DNA of 7,696 nt, taken from the NCBI GenBank assembly GCA_012839665.1, contig DUMX01000337.1:1-7696 (forward strand), in the 5' to 3' direction. Both the position numbers and the translations under genes were made by a program. Source of the DNA: Gelria sp. Its GTDB lineage: Bacteria; Bacillota; Syntrophomonadia; Syntrophomonadales; Syntrophomonadaceae. Under the pieces are notes generated by a model that was not told the DNA's origin, did not search any database, and saw only the letters and a program-made list of their open reading frames with translations. Numbering within the stretch: the first letter of the stretch is position 1; the number at the start of each line of letters is the position of its first letter. Positions 1 to 6,513 of the stretch are shown in pieces.

Positions 1-2873
1 AAGTTACGCCAGATGATTAAGACCTTTTCTCCATTGAGCAGCTCACCTTTTACTACTTTAAAGCCCCTGATAAATTCGGTTTGCTGTACCTTCAAACCCA
101 GGAGGTAATTGAAGGTTTCCACCATATCTACATTAACAGGCTGGCTCTCACCGTTACGATATACATTCAGCTTATAATTGAAAGGGTCTTCAAACTGATC
201 GAGGTTAAGCAAGGAAGGGCTACCCTGGCTCTCTATCTCCAACATATATGATAAGAGGTACTGCTCTCTGATACGGGTATTTTCTCGCAAAGCTATTTCT
301 TGGAACTCATCGCGCTGCAATTCCAGGTTGTTCAGGGTATCTTCATATGATTCCAGGCGCATATATTTGAACATATGGCTAGAACCTTCTCGGGAAACCG
401 GTTTCCCATCCCGCCAGTCTTTTGAATATATAACTTTTTGGATGCGGGGCTTTAAAACGGTATCAAAGTATTCGCCCATTTCCACCAGAATGTACTTGCG
501 ATTGCCGTTATCTTCGCGGTTGAGATTGATGACAGCATGACCGGTAGTACCTGAACCGGCGAAGTAGTCGAGGATAATACTATTATCGTCTTCTACATCA
601 CAAACTCTCAAACAATCGGCAACCGCAAAAACTGATTTAGGGTATGAAAAAGCATTGCTATCTCCGAAAATACCTTTTAGCAAATTTGTTCCATATGCTG
701 TTGCCGAATACTCCTTTTTATCCCACCAAGTTAGAGGCAATATTCCTTTATCGTTCAATCTAGCTTTTATGTATACATAAGGATTACCGTTCCTATCATC
801 CCTTACGCTCATATCTGATGGGTTTGCCAAAACACGTTCAATTCCCCATTTCCAGCGCCGTTCAATATCGTTTTCATCAATAGGTAAGACAATAGTCTCG
901 TTATCATTGGGAATATCATTCAGTATCCATTTATTTTTTTCGTCATCCCACTGCATATTAGGGATACGCATAGTACCTGCTTTCTTATTAATTATTATCG
1001 GATAAAACATTGAAGGTGATTCCAATCTAAACCCTCCATGTTTTCGAAAGTTAACCCATTCAAAATACCCTTTTTCATCCTTTTGATCATACCGTCCCTT
1101 TTGTTCTTCTGTTCTATCAAGTCTTCCTATTCTGGACAATGGGCTCTTAGCTACAAAAATAGCATATTCGTGGGCAATTGATATACCGCTTTGAGTTGAC
1201 CTTCCTGAAGGATTATTTTTTATCACAACATATCCCAATATATTTTGTTCACCAACAATGCTACCCAACAATATACTTAACCGTTTCATTTCCACATCAT
1301 CGATAGTTATGCATTTGATTCCTGATTGGCTTAATAACTTTTGACTGAATCGAATTCTGTCATTAATCATGGTAAGCCAAGAACTATCTTTATAACCATT
1401 TTTATAAATAATTTCGCTAGCATTCGTATTATACGGCGGGTCAATATAAACACATTTAATCTGCTCCCGGTACCGCTCCTGCAATAGATTAAGGGCCTGG
1501 AAGTTCTCACTGTGGATTAATAACCCGTCTATCTGTTCATCAATGTTTTCGATAGAAGCCAGGAGGTTGTTTTTGAATTCCTCGCTAAAAAAAGCGGTAT
1601 CCAACAGCAGATAAGGATTGCCCTTTAAGAACTCGTGGGTAAGGGGTTCGCTGTAGCCCGGGTTCCCTAAAGTTGGCTGGATTTCCTCGATGGCAAAGAG
1701 CCGCTTCCATTCCTCTATCTGCGCCTGATTGGCAATGATTTCGCTATAAAGAGAGTCCGGTACCCGATCCAGGGTAATACAATAATTGGTTTCCACCACA
1801 AACTTTTTCTTAAGCCACAGGCTCTTCTGGAAATCTTCCAGTTGAGCTAAAAAGGCAATAATCTTTAAGGCTATCTTTTTAATTACCTTTACTTTGGAGA
1901 TTGATTGTTGGAAAAAGCGGGGGTCACGCTTATCTATATCATCAATGAAAAAGACTTCGTTCTTCAGATAAAAGTCCAATTCACGGCTTAAGAAGCCGCC
2001 TAAATCCTTATGAATAAAGTAATCAAAGGTATTTCGGGCGGTATATTCTTTTAAATGTTTCTTCAGCAGGGTGCGGTCAGGATTAGCTTCCGTGGGGGCA
2101 GGAGCAAAAAGTTCCATATAATTGCTCAGCGGTTTTTTACCGGCACCGGCCTCGATGAATTCGGCAGTGGCCTCATTCAGTTTATCCTGTTTTTGAGGGT
2201 CCACTTTGTATTCAAACTGGATGATTAATTCATCATTCTCCAATAAAAACGGCTCAGTTTCATATAGAACAAAGCGCCTTTCTTTGCCGCTGGCCTCTTT
2301 ATTATTATCCTGCTCGGTACCGGCAGCAATTATTTTAAAATGCACCCGTTTGGAATCACTTATTTTGAAAGTATAATCCTTAAAATACTCGCTGGTCTTT
2401 ATGTAATACTGGTCGGCATTGGCCCAGTGCAGCTTTACTTCCTCACCTTTATAAGGAATAGCATATACGCCTTCTTTGTAGCGGGGACGGGAGAGAAAAT
2501 CACCATCATCATAATAACGACTGAAAAAGGATACCAGGTGGGAATAGACTTCCTGCTCCAGAGCCTCCATATCTACGGAATTATTCAGTTCATTCAGTAA
2601 CTCCTGGTATTTGGGGGAATCTTCTGGATTTACTCCGGCATCTTCCAGGGTCTGTTTTAGTTTGGAGAGCTTTTCCTCAATTTTCAGGCGGTCCAGTGAA
2701 CTGTATTCCTGAAAGGCTTCCTTTACCTGGGGCAACAGGTCATGATCCAGAAATTGTTCAACCTCGGCCCGCTTTTGGTTCATAATACGGTATATGCCAA
2801 AATCCAAATCGGCCTGATCCATTTGAAACATTTCCCGTAGTATTTTTTTAAGCTTCTGGTAATTGTCTTTCAC
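1..2873 (-). CDS. Large beta-class DNA methyltransferase, type III Mod-like (3' end off the window)
   Basis: Predicted site-specific DNA methyltransferase (adenine N6 or cytosine N4), the modification and recognition subunit of a type III-like restriction-modification system. I translated the whole frame: 957 codons from a GTG at 2873 are open to the left edge with no frameshift, so only the C-terminus is missing. Residues 1-470 are a long charged N-terminal region (for example LDFGIYRIMNQKR near residue 25). Catalytic motif IV is DPPYN at residues 478-482. A variable block that should hold the target recognition domain follows. The YPKS element is near 745, and SAM-binding motif I is DYFAGSGTT at 769-777. 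The order IV, recognition, I defines the beta class. The GTG start is supported by GGGGAGGA seven bases upstream. The restriction partner would be expected to the left, outside the window. The class is secure; the exact system type is inferred. Confidence 0.92.
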   Translation of the reverse strand, partial: MKDNYQKLKKILREMFQMDQADLDFGIYRIMNQKRAEVEQFLDHDLLPQVKEAFQEYSSLDRLKIEEKLSKLKQTLEDAGVNPEDSPKYQELLNELNNSVDMEALEQEVYSHLVSFFSRYYDDGDFLSRPRYKEGVYAIPYKGEEVKLHWANADQYYIKTSEYFKDYTFKISDSKRVHFKIIAAGTEQDNNKEASGKERRFVLYETEPFLLENDELIIQFEYKVDPQKQDKLNEATAEFIEAGAGKKPLSNYMELFAPAPTEANPDRTLLKKHLKEYTARNTFDYFIHKDLGGFLSRELDFYLKNEVFFIDDIDKRDPRFFQQSISKVKVIKKIALKIIAFLAQLEDFQKSLWLKKKFVVETNYCITLDRVPDSLYSEIIANQAQIEEWKRLFAIEEIQPTLGNPGYSEPLTHEFLKGNPYLLLDTAFFSEEFKNNLLASIENIDEQIDGLLIHSENFQALNLLQERYREQIKCVYIDPPYNTNASEIIYKNGYKDSSWLTMINDRIRFSQKLLSQSGIKCITIDDVEMKRLSILLGSIVGEQNILGYVVIKNNPSGRSTQSGISIAHEYAIFVAKSPLSRIGRLDRTEEQKGRYDQKDEKGYFEWVNFRKHGGFRLESPSMFYPIIINKKAGTMRIPNMQWDDEKNKWILNDIPNDNETIVLPIDENDIERRWKWGIERVLANPSDMSVRDDRNGNPYVYIKARLNDKGILPLTWWDKKEYSATAYGTNLLKGIFGDSNAFSYPKSVFAVADCLRVCDVEDDNSIILDYFAGSGTTGHAVINLNREDNGNRKYILVEMGEYFDTVLKPRIQKVIYSKDWRDGKPVSREGSSHMFKYMRLESYEDTLNNLELQRDEFQEIALRENTRIREQYLLSYMLEIESQGSPSLLNLDQFEDPFNYKLNVYRNGESQPVNVDMVETFNYLLGLKVQQTEFIRGFKVVKGELLNGEKVLIIWRN
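590..1375 (-). other. Probable target-recognition block of the large methyltransferase, compositionally distinct
   Basis: Roughly codons 500-760, between motif IV and motif I, where beta-class enzymes carry the domain that reads the DNA target. Codon use changes here. AGA arginine codons occur about seven times in this block, not at all in the preceding 500 codons, and once in the following 200, where CGN codons dominate. AT-rich codons (AAT, ATA, AAA) are also denser. This fits recombinational replacement of the recognition domain, a known mode of evolution of Mod genes. The boundaries are approximate and were judged by eye. Confidence 0.5.
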
Positions 2874-2880
2874 TTATATA

Positions 2881-2888
2881 TCCTCCCC
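2881..2888 (-). promoter_or_regulatory. Ribosome binding site fixing the GTG start of the large methyltransferase
   Basis: Read on the minus strand, GGGGAGGA lies seven bases before GTG at 2873. It is the strongest Shine-Dalgarno match nearby and precedes the first conserved-looking residues, so it supports the GTG over the internal ATG at codon 15. No convincing -35/-10 pair was found upstream, between 2889 and 3070. Confidence 0.8.
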
Positions 2889-3171
2889 TAACTTTTTCAC
2901 CATTGCCCTGGTTCAGCACAGTTATAATAGCCGTTATGATAGTATAAGATAAGACTTCTTAAAAATATTGTATCACCTGGTATATTTGATGCTGCAGAAT
3001 TTTTCAGGCCTTGGTTCCCCCATCTTTTTACAAGTTACTTCGCCCAGTAATACGTAATTCCCTTTTTATTATAATAGCACAGTAAAGTGACAGGCTATTG
3101 TCATTTTGCTGTGCTATTTGATATTGATAGTTATTCTAGTATCAGCTCAGTCGGGTTGGATTAGGGGAATT
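2889..3171. other. Intergenic region between the large methyltransferase and the HicA-like operon
   Basis: This AT-rich stretch of about 280 bases lies between two minus-strand operons. It contains the stem-loop at 3073-3118, listed separately. No reading frame of note and no strong promoter hexamers at proper spacing were found. It must nevertheless hold the end of the HicA-like operon and probably the start of transcription of the methyltransferase, unless the two are co-transcribed. Confidence 0.5.
3073..3118. repeat. Strong intergenic stem-loop
   Basis: AATAGCACAG at 3073-3082 is a perfect 10-bp complement of CTGTGCTATT at 3109-3118. Inside, AAAGTGACA pairs with TGTCATTT with one G-T wobble, leaving GGCTAT as the loop. 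The stem totals about 18 bp with one small internal bulge. It lies 54 bases beyond the stop of the HicA-like gene, where a terminator is expected, but neither strand has a clean run of T after the stem. A factor-dependent terminator, an RNA-stabilising hairpin or a small palindromic element are all possible. Confidence 0.6.
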
Positions 3172-3390
3172 CTAAATATGTTTATTAAAATAATCCTGTG
3201 TGACCTGAAGTTGCTTGTTTCTTATTTCACGCCATAGGTTATACCCTATTTCCTTATTACTCATTGACACCTTTGTTCTTTTTACGGTACCGTCAGGCAT
3301 TTGTTTTTGATAATACCAGTGGTCAGTCTGTTTATACAAATCCCATCCGTCTTTTTCACAAAACCTTTTTAGTTCCTTCCAACTAGGCAT
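3172..3390 (-). CDS. Small HicA-like putative toxin
   Basis: This 72-residue basic protein has the layout of HicA-type mRNA interferases. The N-terminus reads SWKELKRFCEKDGWDLYK, as in HicA proteins (K-E-L, then a GW turn). A histidine in TDHWYY (residue 24) sits where HicA carries its catalytic His. A PDGT turn at 32-35 is followed by a basic strand, KRTKVS. HicA toxins bind and cut mRNA in the cytoplasm through a double-stranded-RNA-binding-like fold. The ATG at 3390 is chosen over the upstream TTG; it overlaps the end of the antitoxin gene by 8 bases, so the two are translationally coupled, antitoxin first. Overall similarity is only suggestive: the protein is longer than typical HicA and ends in an unusual QDYFNKHI tail. 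It could instead be an uncharacterised partner protein. Confidence 0.6.
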   Translation of the reverse strand: MPSWKELKRFCEKDGWDLYKQTDHWYYQKQMPDGTVKRTKVSMSNKEIGYNLWREIRNKQLQVTQDYFNKHI

Positions 3391-3793
3391 CAATCATTTC
3401 TTCCACTTCTGTACAGTCTTCAGTGAGAGCCACTTTCAGGATGTAAGGAAAATGCTCACGGCGGTTAGGGGAGTTATAGTACAGGTTAAATTGATTAAAG
3501 TAATCCTGGGAATAGTCTATTAACTCTTTTGCCAGTGCCTGTTTGGCTGTTTCCATATCTTTTTCATTAACTACCAGATCAAAACCTTTCAGGGTGGCTG
3601 TAGTAGTGCCGTCTTTCTCTGGAAACACCTGCATTCTGAAACGAAGGCCGGATAAAAGGGCTGCCGCCTGATCAACGGACATAGATATTATATGATCTCT
3701 ATTACGCTTAAAAACCACCGGCTTTTCCCTGACTACTGTATCTATAAATCGACTGAATTCTTTCCTAACATCTGTTGCATTTAAGGTTTGCAT
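3383..3793 (-). CDS. Antitoxin with Phd/YefM-like N-terminus and extended C-terminal domain
   Basis: This 136-residue protein is likely the antitoxin and autorepressor of the downstream HicA-like toxin. Residues 1-50 (NATDVRKEFSRFIDTVV, then KPVVFKRNRDHIISMS) match the Phd/YefM pattern: a helix-turn start, then a strand that ends by addressing the residue class usually written as VLIS. Most Phd proteins end near 80-90 residues. Here residues 50-136 add a mixed segment (RMQVFPEKDGTTTATLKGFDLVV, broken into short strands, then acidic helices) that could neutralise the toxin. The start is the ATG at 3793. A GTG at 3808 would overlap AGGAGG (3808-3813) and cannot use it; the ATG lies 14 bases from AGGAGG, a long spacing, with GGTGAT nearer. 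The gene ends 8 bases inside the toxin gene. Antitoxin role is inferred from architecture and operator; confidence is fair. Confidence 0.72.
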   Translation of the reverse strand: MQTLNATDVRKEFSRFIDTVVREKPVVFKRNRDHIISMSVDQAAALLSGLRFRMQVFPEKDGTTTATLKGFDLVVNEKDMETAKQALAKELIDYSQDYFNQFNLYYNSPNRREHFPYILKVALTEDCTEVEEMIDA

Positions 3794-3815
3794 AAATATT
3801 ATCACCACCTCCTCT

Positions 3816-3844
3816 AATGTACACTATGTACACATTGTACGCAA
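3816..3844 (-). promoter_or_regulatory. Promoter with three TGTAC operator iterons for the HicA-like operon
   Basis: TGTAC occurs at 3818, 3827 and 3836, exactly 9 bases apart, giving three tandem copies of a GTAC-core site. Minus-strand hexamers TTGCGT (3844-3839) and TACATT (3821-3816), separated by 17 bases, form a weak sigma-A-like promoter that the repeats cover. YefM-type antitoxins are known to bind TGTACA cores, so this is the likely site of autorepression. The iterons are seen directly; the promoter is inferred. Confidence 0.65.
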
Positions 3845-4074
3845 GAGTGGTGATTAATATTCATAGCCTATACAGAATACCTAATTAATGCTTGAAGGAC
3901 GCGTATTAGGTGTATAAAAATAATAAAGATTAGAGTTAGAGTCATTTTCTATAATTAAAAATGGGCAGCTTATGCGGCGGGAATAGTCTATATAGAGGAT
4001 GGTAAAATAACCAGAGCAATGTTATTATCTAATACAATATTCGTTAAAATCTGCGAAAGTTGTGAGGTTTTATT
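3845..4074. other. Divergent intergenic region between the HicA-like operon and the first small methyltransferase
   Basis: This AT-rich spacer holds a possible -10 (TACAAT, 4033-4038) for the rightward gene, but no matching -35. GAGG at 4064-4067 is the ribosome binding site for the ATG at 4075. The stretch from about 3959 reads like degraded coding DNA and is listed separately. An imperfect inverted repeat (CCTAAT near 3880, ATTAGG near 3905) is too weak to call. Confidence 0.45.
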
Positions 4075-4099
4075 ATGGATGAACTTTCCCAACAAATAA
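3959..4099 (+). pseudogene. Possible 3' remnant of an unidentified gene
   Basis: An open frame of 46 codons without a start ends at TAA 4097-4099, just inside the next gene. It reads like real protein: AAYAAGIVYIEDGKITRAM followed by LLSNTIFVKICESCEVL, with sensible codons and no low-complexity runs. There is no start codon with a ribosome binding site and the frame is closed immediately upstream. It may be the tail of a deleted gene left before the methyltransferase. I do not recognise the family, and chance cannot be excluded for so short a frame. Confidence 0.3.
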
Positions 4100-4704
4100 A
4101 TCAATGCAAAAAACCTTCTGGTGAACAGGGAAAGCTGCTCGCCGACAGGATGAATGAGAGCCATTATGCGGTGACCAGCTGGGGAATGGAACAGTTCTCT
4201 ATTGCACCTGACAGTATCATACTGGATGTAGGTTGCGGAGGAGGGCGAACAATTCACCGCATAGCAGCAATGGCATCCAAGGGAAAAGTCTTCGGGATTG
4301 ATTATTCACCAGACTGTGTAGCCTGGTCCAGTGCTTATAACGCGGAATGGATTAGGGAAGGTCGGGTAGAAATACTGCAGTCTGCTGTTAATGAACTTCC
4401 TTTTGAAGACAATTATTTTGACATCGTTACCGCAGTGGAAACCGTCTATTTTTGGCCAGATCTGGCTGAATGCTTTAAAGAAATAAAGAGAGCCTTAAAG
4501 CCTGCCGGCAAGTTTGTCATTATTAATGAGGTTTATAAAAGTGAGCTCTTCCGGGAAAGAAATGAAGCCTATACTGCTGCTGGAGATATGCAGATTTTTA
4601 CTCCGGAAGAATTGAAGAAGTACTTGGAGGAAGCGCAATTTAAAAATGTGACGACTGCAGTGGTAGAGGCCAAGAATTGGTTATGCTGTATAGGAGAGAA
4701 GTAA
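4075..4704 (+). CDS. Class I SAM-dependent methyltransferase (UbiE/type 11-like)
   Basis: This complete 209-residue cytoplasmic methyltransferase has a Rossmann fold. SAM-binding motif I is ILDVGCGGG at residues 49-56. The acidic residue that holds the ribose is D76 in FGIDYS, and the post-motif strand is FDIVTAVETVYFWPDL at 115-130. KRALKPAGKFVIINE (138-152) is the typical LKPGG loop of the methyltransferase type 11 family. The substrate cannot be read from sequence; small-molecule methylation is the usual role. The ATG at 4075 has GAGG seven bases upstream. The gene is alone on this strand and converges with the methyltransferase at 4823-5470. Bases 4421-4486, encoding about residues 116-138, are repeated exactly in the hairpin at 7537-7602. 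The family is secure, the substrate unknown. Confidence 0.9.
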   Translation: MDELSQQINQCKKPSGEQGKLLADRMNESHYAVTSWGMEQFSIAPDSIILDVGCGGGRTIHRIAAMASKGKVFGIDYSPDCVAWSSAYNAEWIREGRVEILQSAVNELPFEDNYFDIVTAVETVYFWPDLAECFKEIKRALKPAGKFVIINEVYKSELFRERNEAYTAAGDMQIFTPEELKKYLEEAQFKNVTTAVVEAKNWLCCIGEK

Positions 4705-4721
4705 AGGTACACAGGTTAGTG

Positions 4722-4836
4722 CTAATGGTTCCTTTCCCTGGCAATCATCTTACGGGTTGTTTCTAAGCGATTATGTATTTTCTCATATTCTTTAACTGCC
4801 TTCTATAGCCTCGGCCAGACGTTCATCTACGTCCAT
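4722..4836 (-). pseudogene. Frameshifted relic of a 38-codon small protein
   Basis: From ATG 4836 the frame reads MDVDERLAEAIEGS and stops at 4792-4794. Removing one G near 4800 (GAAGGCAGTT to GAAGCAGTT) restores a frame that continues VKEYEKIHNRLETTRKMIAR and ends RERNH at TAG 4722-4724. The joined protein is about 37 residues, a charged amphipathic helix. AAGGAGA lies about 10 bases before the ATG, and the ATG overlaps the end of the 4823-5470 gene by 14 bases, as in a coupled operon. The function is unknown; it may be a small helical accessory protein. The break could be a true mutation or a sequencing error. Confidence 0.5.
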
Positions 4837-5470
4837 GTTTATTCATTCTCCTTTTAGCCGTAAGTAAAGGTTGCTCAAATGGTGTACATATATACCAGGC
4901 GGCTCGTTTATCAATCTGAACTACCCGCAGGTCTTTGAAATTATCGGCAATTTCCTTCTTCGCCTGCTTGATAAAATTGAAATAGTCTCCCTTCTCCAAC
5001 CACTCCACTAAACTGGTTAGAAAATTTCTATTATCATTATAATCATGAAAAATGACTTTGTACCTGGCAATTCGATTCATTTCTGTATAGAATATTTCTC
5101 TTCTAGCAGCTGGCATTCCATGGATTACATATGAAGAAATAGCAACATCAAAGCTTTTATCGTCAAAAGGCAGTTTCCCTAAAGCATCAGCCTGCAACAG
5201 ACATACAGGGCTGTTCTGTAATTTCTTTTCAGCTATCTTTACCATGCCGGGTTCAGCGTCAACACCAGTTACTGATAATCCCCGCTGGTTTAATACATAA
5301 CAGAGTGCCCCGGTTCCACAACCTACATCGATTATGTTTTTATAGTTTACTTCATCTAATTCTTGAGCTACCCTGTTCAATATCTTTTGATAGTATTTTA
5401 CCTGGAAGTTAAAGAACAGTCCATAATAAGGAGCGATCATATCAAATAATCCTCTTTTATCAGCAGTCAA
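4823..5470 (-). CDS. Class I SAM-dependent methyltransferase (type 11-like)
   Basis: This 215-residue methyltransferase has SAM motif I IIDVGCGTG at residues 46-54, acidic residue D71 in VTGVDAEPGM, the QADALGKLPF segment at 93-102 and the FDVAISSYVIHGM strand at 108-119. The region after 140 (FHDYNDNRNFLTSLVEWLE) differs from the canonical LKPGG loop, so the substrate class is open. The N-terminus RGLFDMIAPYYGLFF matches relatives that begin with a few residues before an FD-IAPYY motif. This favours the TTG start at 5470, which has GGGGGAA five bases upstream, over the ATG at codon 11. A strong promoter lies at 5498-5526. It shares only the general fold with the gene at 4075-4704. The last residues (KRRMNKHGRR) overlap the start of the small relic downstream. 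Confidence 0.88.
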   Translation of the reverse strand: MTADKRGLFDMIAPYYGLFFNFQVKYYQKILNRVAQELDEVNYKNIIDVGCGTGALCYVLNQRGLSVTGVDAEPGMVKIAEKKLQNSPVCLLQADALGKLPFDDKSFDVAISSYVIHGMPAARREIFYTEMNRIARYKVIFHDYNDNRNFLTSLVEWLEKGDYFNFIKQAKKEIADNFKDLRVVQIDKRAAWYICTPFEQPLLTAKRRMNKHGRR

Positions 5471-5497
5471 AGCAATTCCCCCAATTATTGAATTGTA

Positions 5498-5526
5498 ATT
5501 ATTATTTACGGTATAGTTTTTTTCAA
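5498..5526 (-). promoter_or_regulatory. Sigma-A-like promoter for the 4823-5470 methyltransferase
   Basis: On the minus strand, TTGAAA (5526-5521), a 17-base spacer and AATAAT (5503-5498) match the -35 and -10 consensus at five of six positions each. The -10 is 28 bases from the TTG start, leaving a short leader with the ribosome binding site. Confidence 0.7.
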
Positions 5527-5569
5527 CCTATAGATTACCCATTAAGTTATTGCTTAAGTTTTGAGATTA

Positions 5570-5606
5570 TTGACGTAGTGGTCCTAATTTAGTACTATAT
5601 TTGTAC
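5570..5606 (+). promoter_or_regulatory. Promoter with GTAC operator for the Phd/ParE operon
   Basis: TTGACG (5570-5575), a 17-base spacer and TACTAT (5593-5598) form a promoter. GTAC occurs at 5592-5595 and 5603-5606, a 4-7-4 arrangement overlapping the -10, so a bound antitoxin would block polymerase. The same layout is seen before the other two antitoxin genes. Confidence 0.68.
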
Positions 5607-5620
5607 CGAGGTGATGAAGG

Positions 5621-5902
5621 ATGAATATTAAGGAAGACATCAGACCGATTTCTTATATCAAAGCCAATGCCGCTGAGATTCTGGCGCAGGTAAACGAGAC
5701 CCACCGACCTGTCTATGTTACTCAAAATGGTGAGGCTAAAGCGGTATTGCTGGATACTGAATCCTACGAAAAAATGAGAAAGGCTCTTGGTTTGTTAAAA
5801 CTCCTGGCTCAGGGAGAACGGAATATAGTGGACGAGAAGGTCTTGTCGCAGGATGAGTTTTTTTCAGCTCTGGATGATGAATTTAGAAAGATACAATCAT
5901 GA
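5621..5902 (+). CDS. Phd/YefM-family antitoxin, partner of ParE
   Basis: This 93-residue type II antitoxin binds DNA with its N-terminal half and toxin with its C-terminal half. Residues 8-47 carry the family signature: RPISYIKANAAEILAQVN, then RPVYVTQNGEAKAVLLDTE and SYEKM. The acidic C-terminus (LSQDEFFSALDDEFRKIQ) is the likely toxin-wrapping segment. The ATG at 5621 has GAGG nine bases upstream. The gene overlaps the toxin by four bases (ATGA), the normal antitoxin-first coupling. Expression is probably autorepressed through the GTAC site at 5592-5606. In the cell it would neutralise ParE and be degraded under stress. The family call is firm; the specific partner is from adjacency. Confidence 0.9.
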   Translation: MNIKEDIRPISYIKANAAEILAQVNETHRPVYVTQNGEAKAVLLDTESYEKMRKALGLLKLLAQGERNIVDEKVLSQDEFFSALDDEFRKIQS

Positions 5903-6225
5903 ATAAAGGTTCTTACCAAGTATTCTGGACTCTAACTGCCCAGCAGGACTTAAGAAAGATAATTGCATACATTGCTGCTGATAGTGAAACTCAAGCCAGA
6001 AAAGTTTATTCAGCCATTAAACAAAAAGCTGATGACCTGCAGCAAATGCCACTGCGAGGAAGAATCGTTCCGGAGTTGAGTTATTACGGTATTTTAATCT
6101 ACAGGGAGTTAATTTACCAGCCGTGGCGAATCATTTATAGGACTGAAGATAATAAAGTATGGGTATTGGCCGTGATTGACAGCAGACGGAATGTTGAGGA
6201 TATTTTGCTGGATAGATTCATCTAG
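5899..6225 (+). CDS. parE: ParE/RelE-superfamily toxin
   Basis: This 108-residue toxin belongs to the ParE branch of the RelE superfamily. It begins with the typical strand and helix pair (YQVFWTLTAQQDLRKIIAYIA), has a second helix (ARKVYSAIKQKADDLQQMP), then a GR turn (LRGRIVPEL) and the strands YRELIYQPWRIIYR and VWVLAVIDSRRN. The final VIDSRRNVEDILLDRF is characteristic of ParE, which poisons DNA gyrase, rather than of mRNA-cutting RelE. Gyrase as target is inferred from family only. The gene starts inside the antitoxin stop (ATGA). No T-rich terminator was seen; an AT-rich weak stem lies at 6230-6255. Confidence 0.87.
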   Translation: MNKGSYQVFWTLTAQQDLRKIIAYIAADSETQARKVYSAIKQKADDLQQMPLRGRIVPELSYYGILIYRELIYQPWRIIYRTEDNKVWVLAVIDSRRNVEDILLDRFI

Positions 6226-6259
6226 GTGTACCAAAAAAGAATAGGTTGCTATTTTTAGT

Positions 6260-6513
6260 TCAGTTAATCTGACAGTCTTTTTCAGCTAATATTTGCGAAA
6301 GGCATGAGGTATTTTCCGCTTCCTGAACCTGTTTCATTAAACATAGACCGGTGAAACTACTGGTATTATAGGTTTTACCCTGGACGATGTGAGGATAGTG
6401 TTTCTCCCCTACTTATATGCTTTTCAGCACAAATCACAAAATTGTTGGTAAAGCACCATAATTAAATCATTTAAATTACCAATATTTGAAGCCCGGAAAA
6501 CATCGCTACATTT
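6260..6513 (-). pseudogene. Decayed gene of unknown family
   Basis: Two adjacent frames read as one protein broken by a TGA (6424-6426) and a one-base shift near 6413. The first reads KCSDVFRASNIGNLNDL, then IMVLYQQFCDLC, stop, KAYK. The second reads VGEKHYPHIVQGKTYN, then TSSFTGLCLMKQVQEAE and SCLSQILAEKDCQIN, ending at TGA 6260-6262. Codon use and composition look genuinely coding over about 85 codons. No start with a ribosome binding site is present. It lies directly after the restriction-like fragment upstream on the same strand, with the junction near 6510. I do not recognise the family. Chance open frames are unlikely over this length but possible. Confidence 0.45.

Noticed and set aside
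328..540. Plus-strand open frame of 70 codons
   Set aside because: It lies fully inside the well-supported large methyltransferase on the other strand and has no family features.
2340..2600. Plus-strand hydrophobic open frame of 86 codons, looking membrane-like
   Set aside because: It is antisense to the N-terminal region of the large methyltransferase, whose frame is continuous here; the hydrophobicity comes from complementing charged codons.
3180..3510. Shared QDYFN peptide in the HicA-like protein and its antitoxin
   Set aside because: Five residues in different contexts with different surrounding codons; chance is the most likely cause.
3818..3840. CRISPR or plasmid origin iterons
   Set aside because: Only three 9-bp units without spacers or a Rep gene, placed over an antitoxin promoter; an operator is the simpler reading.
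3873..3922. Imperfect inverted repeat around CCTAAT and ATTAGG
   Set aside because: Too many mismatches and unequal arms to support a stable structure.
3988..4257. Minus-strand open frame of 89 codons
   Set aside because: It overlaps the start and SAM motif of the 4075-4704 methyltransferase and has no ribosome binding site.
6230..6258. Possible terminator after the ParE gene
   Set aside because: An eight-pair AT-rich stem with a G-T pair is too weak to call.
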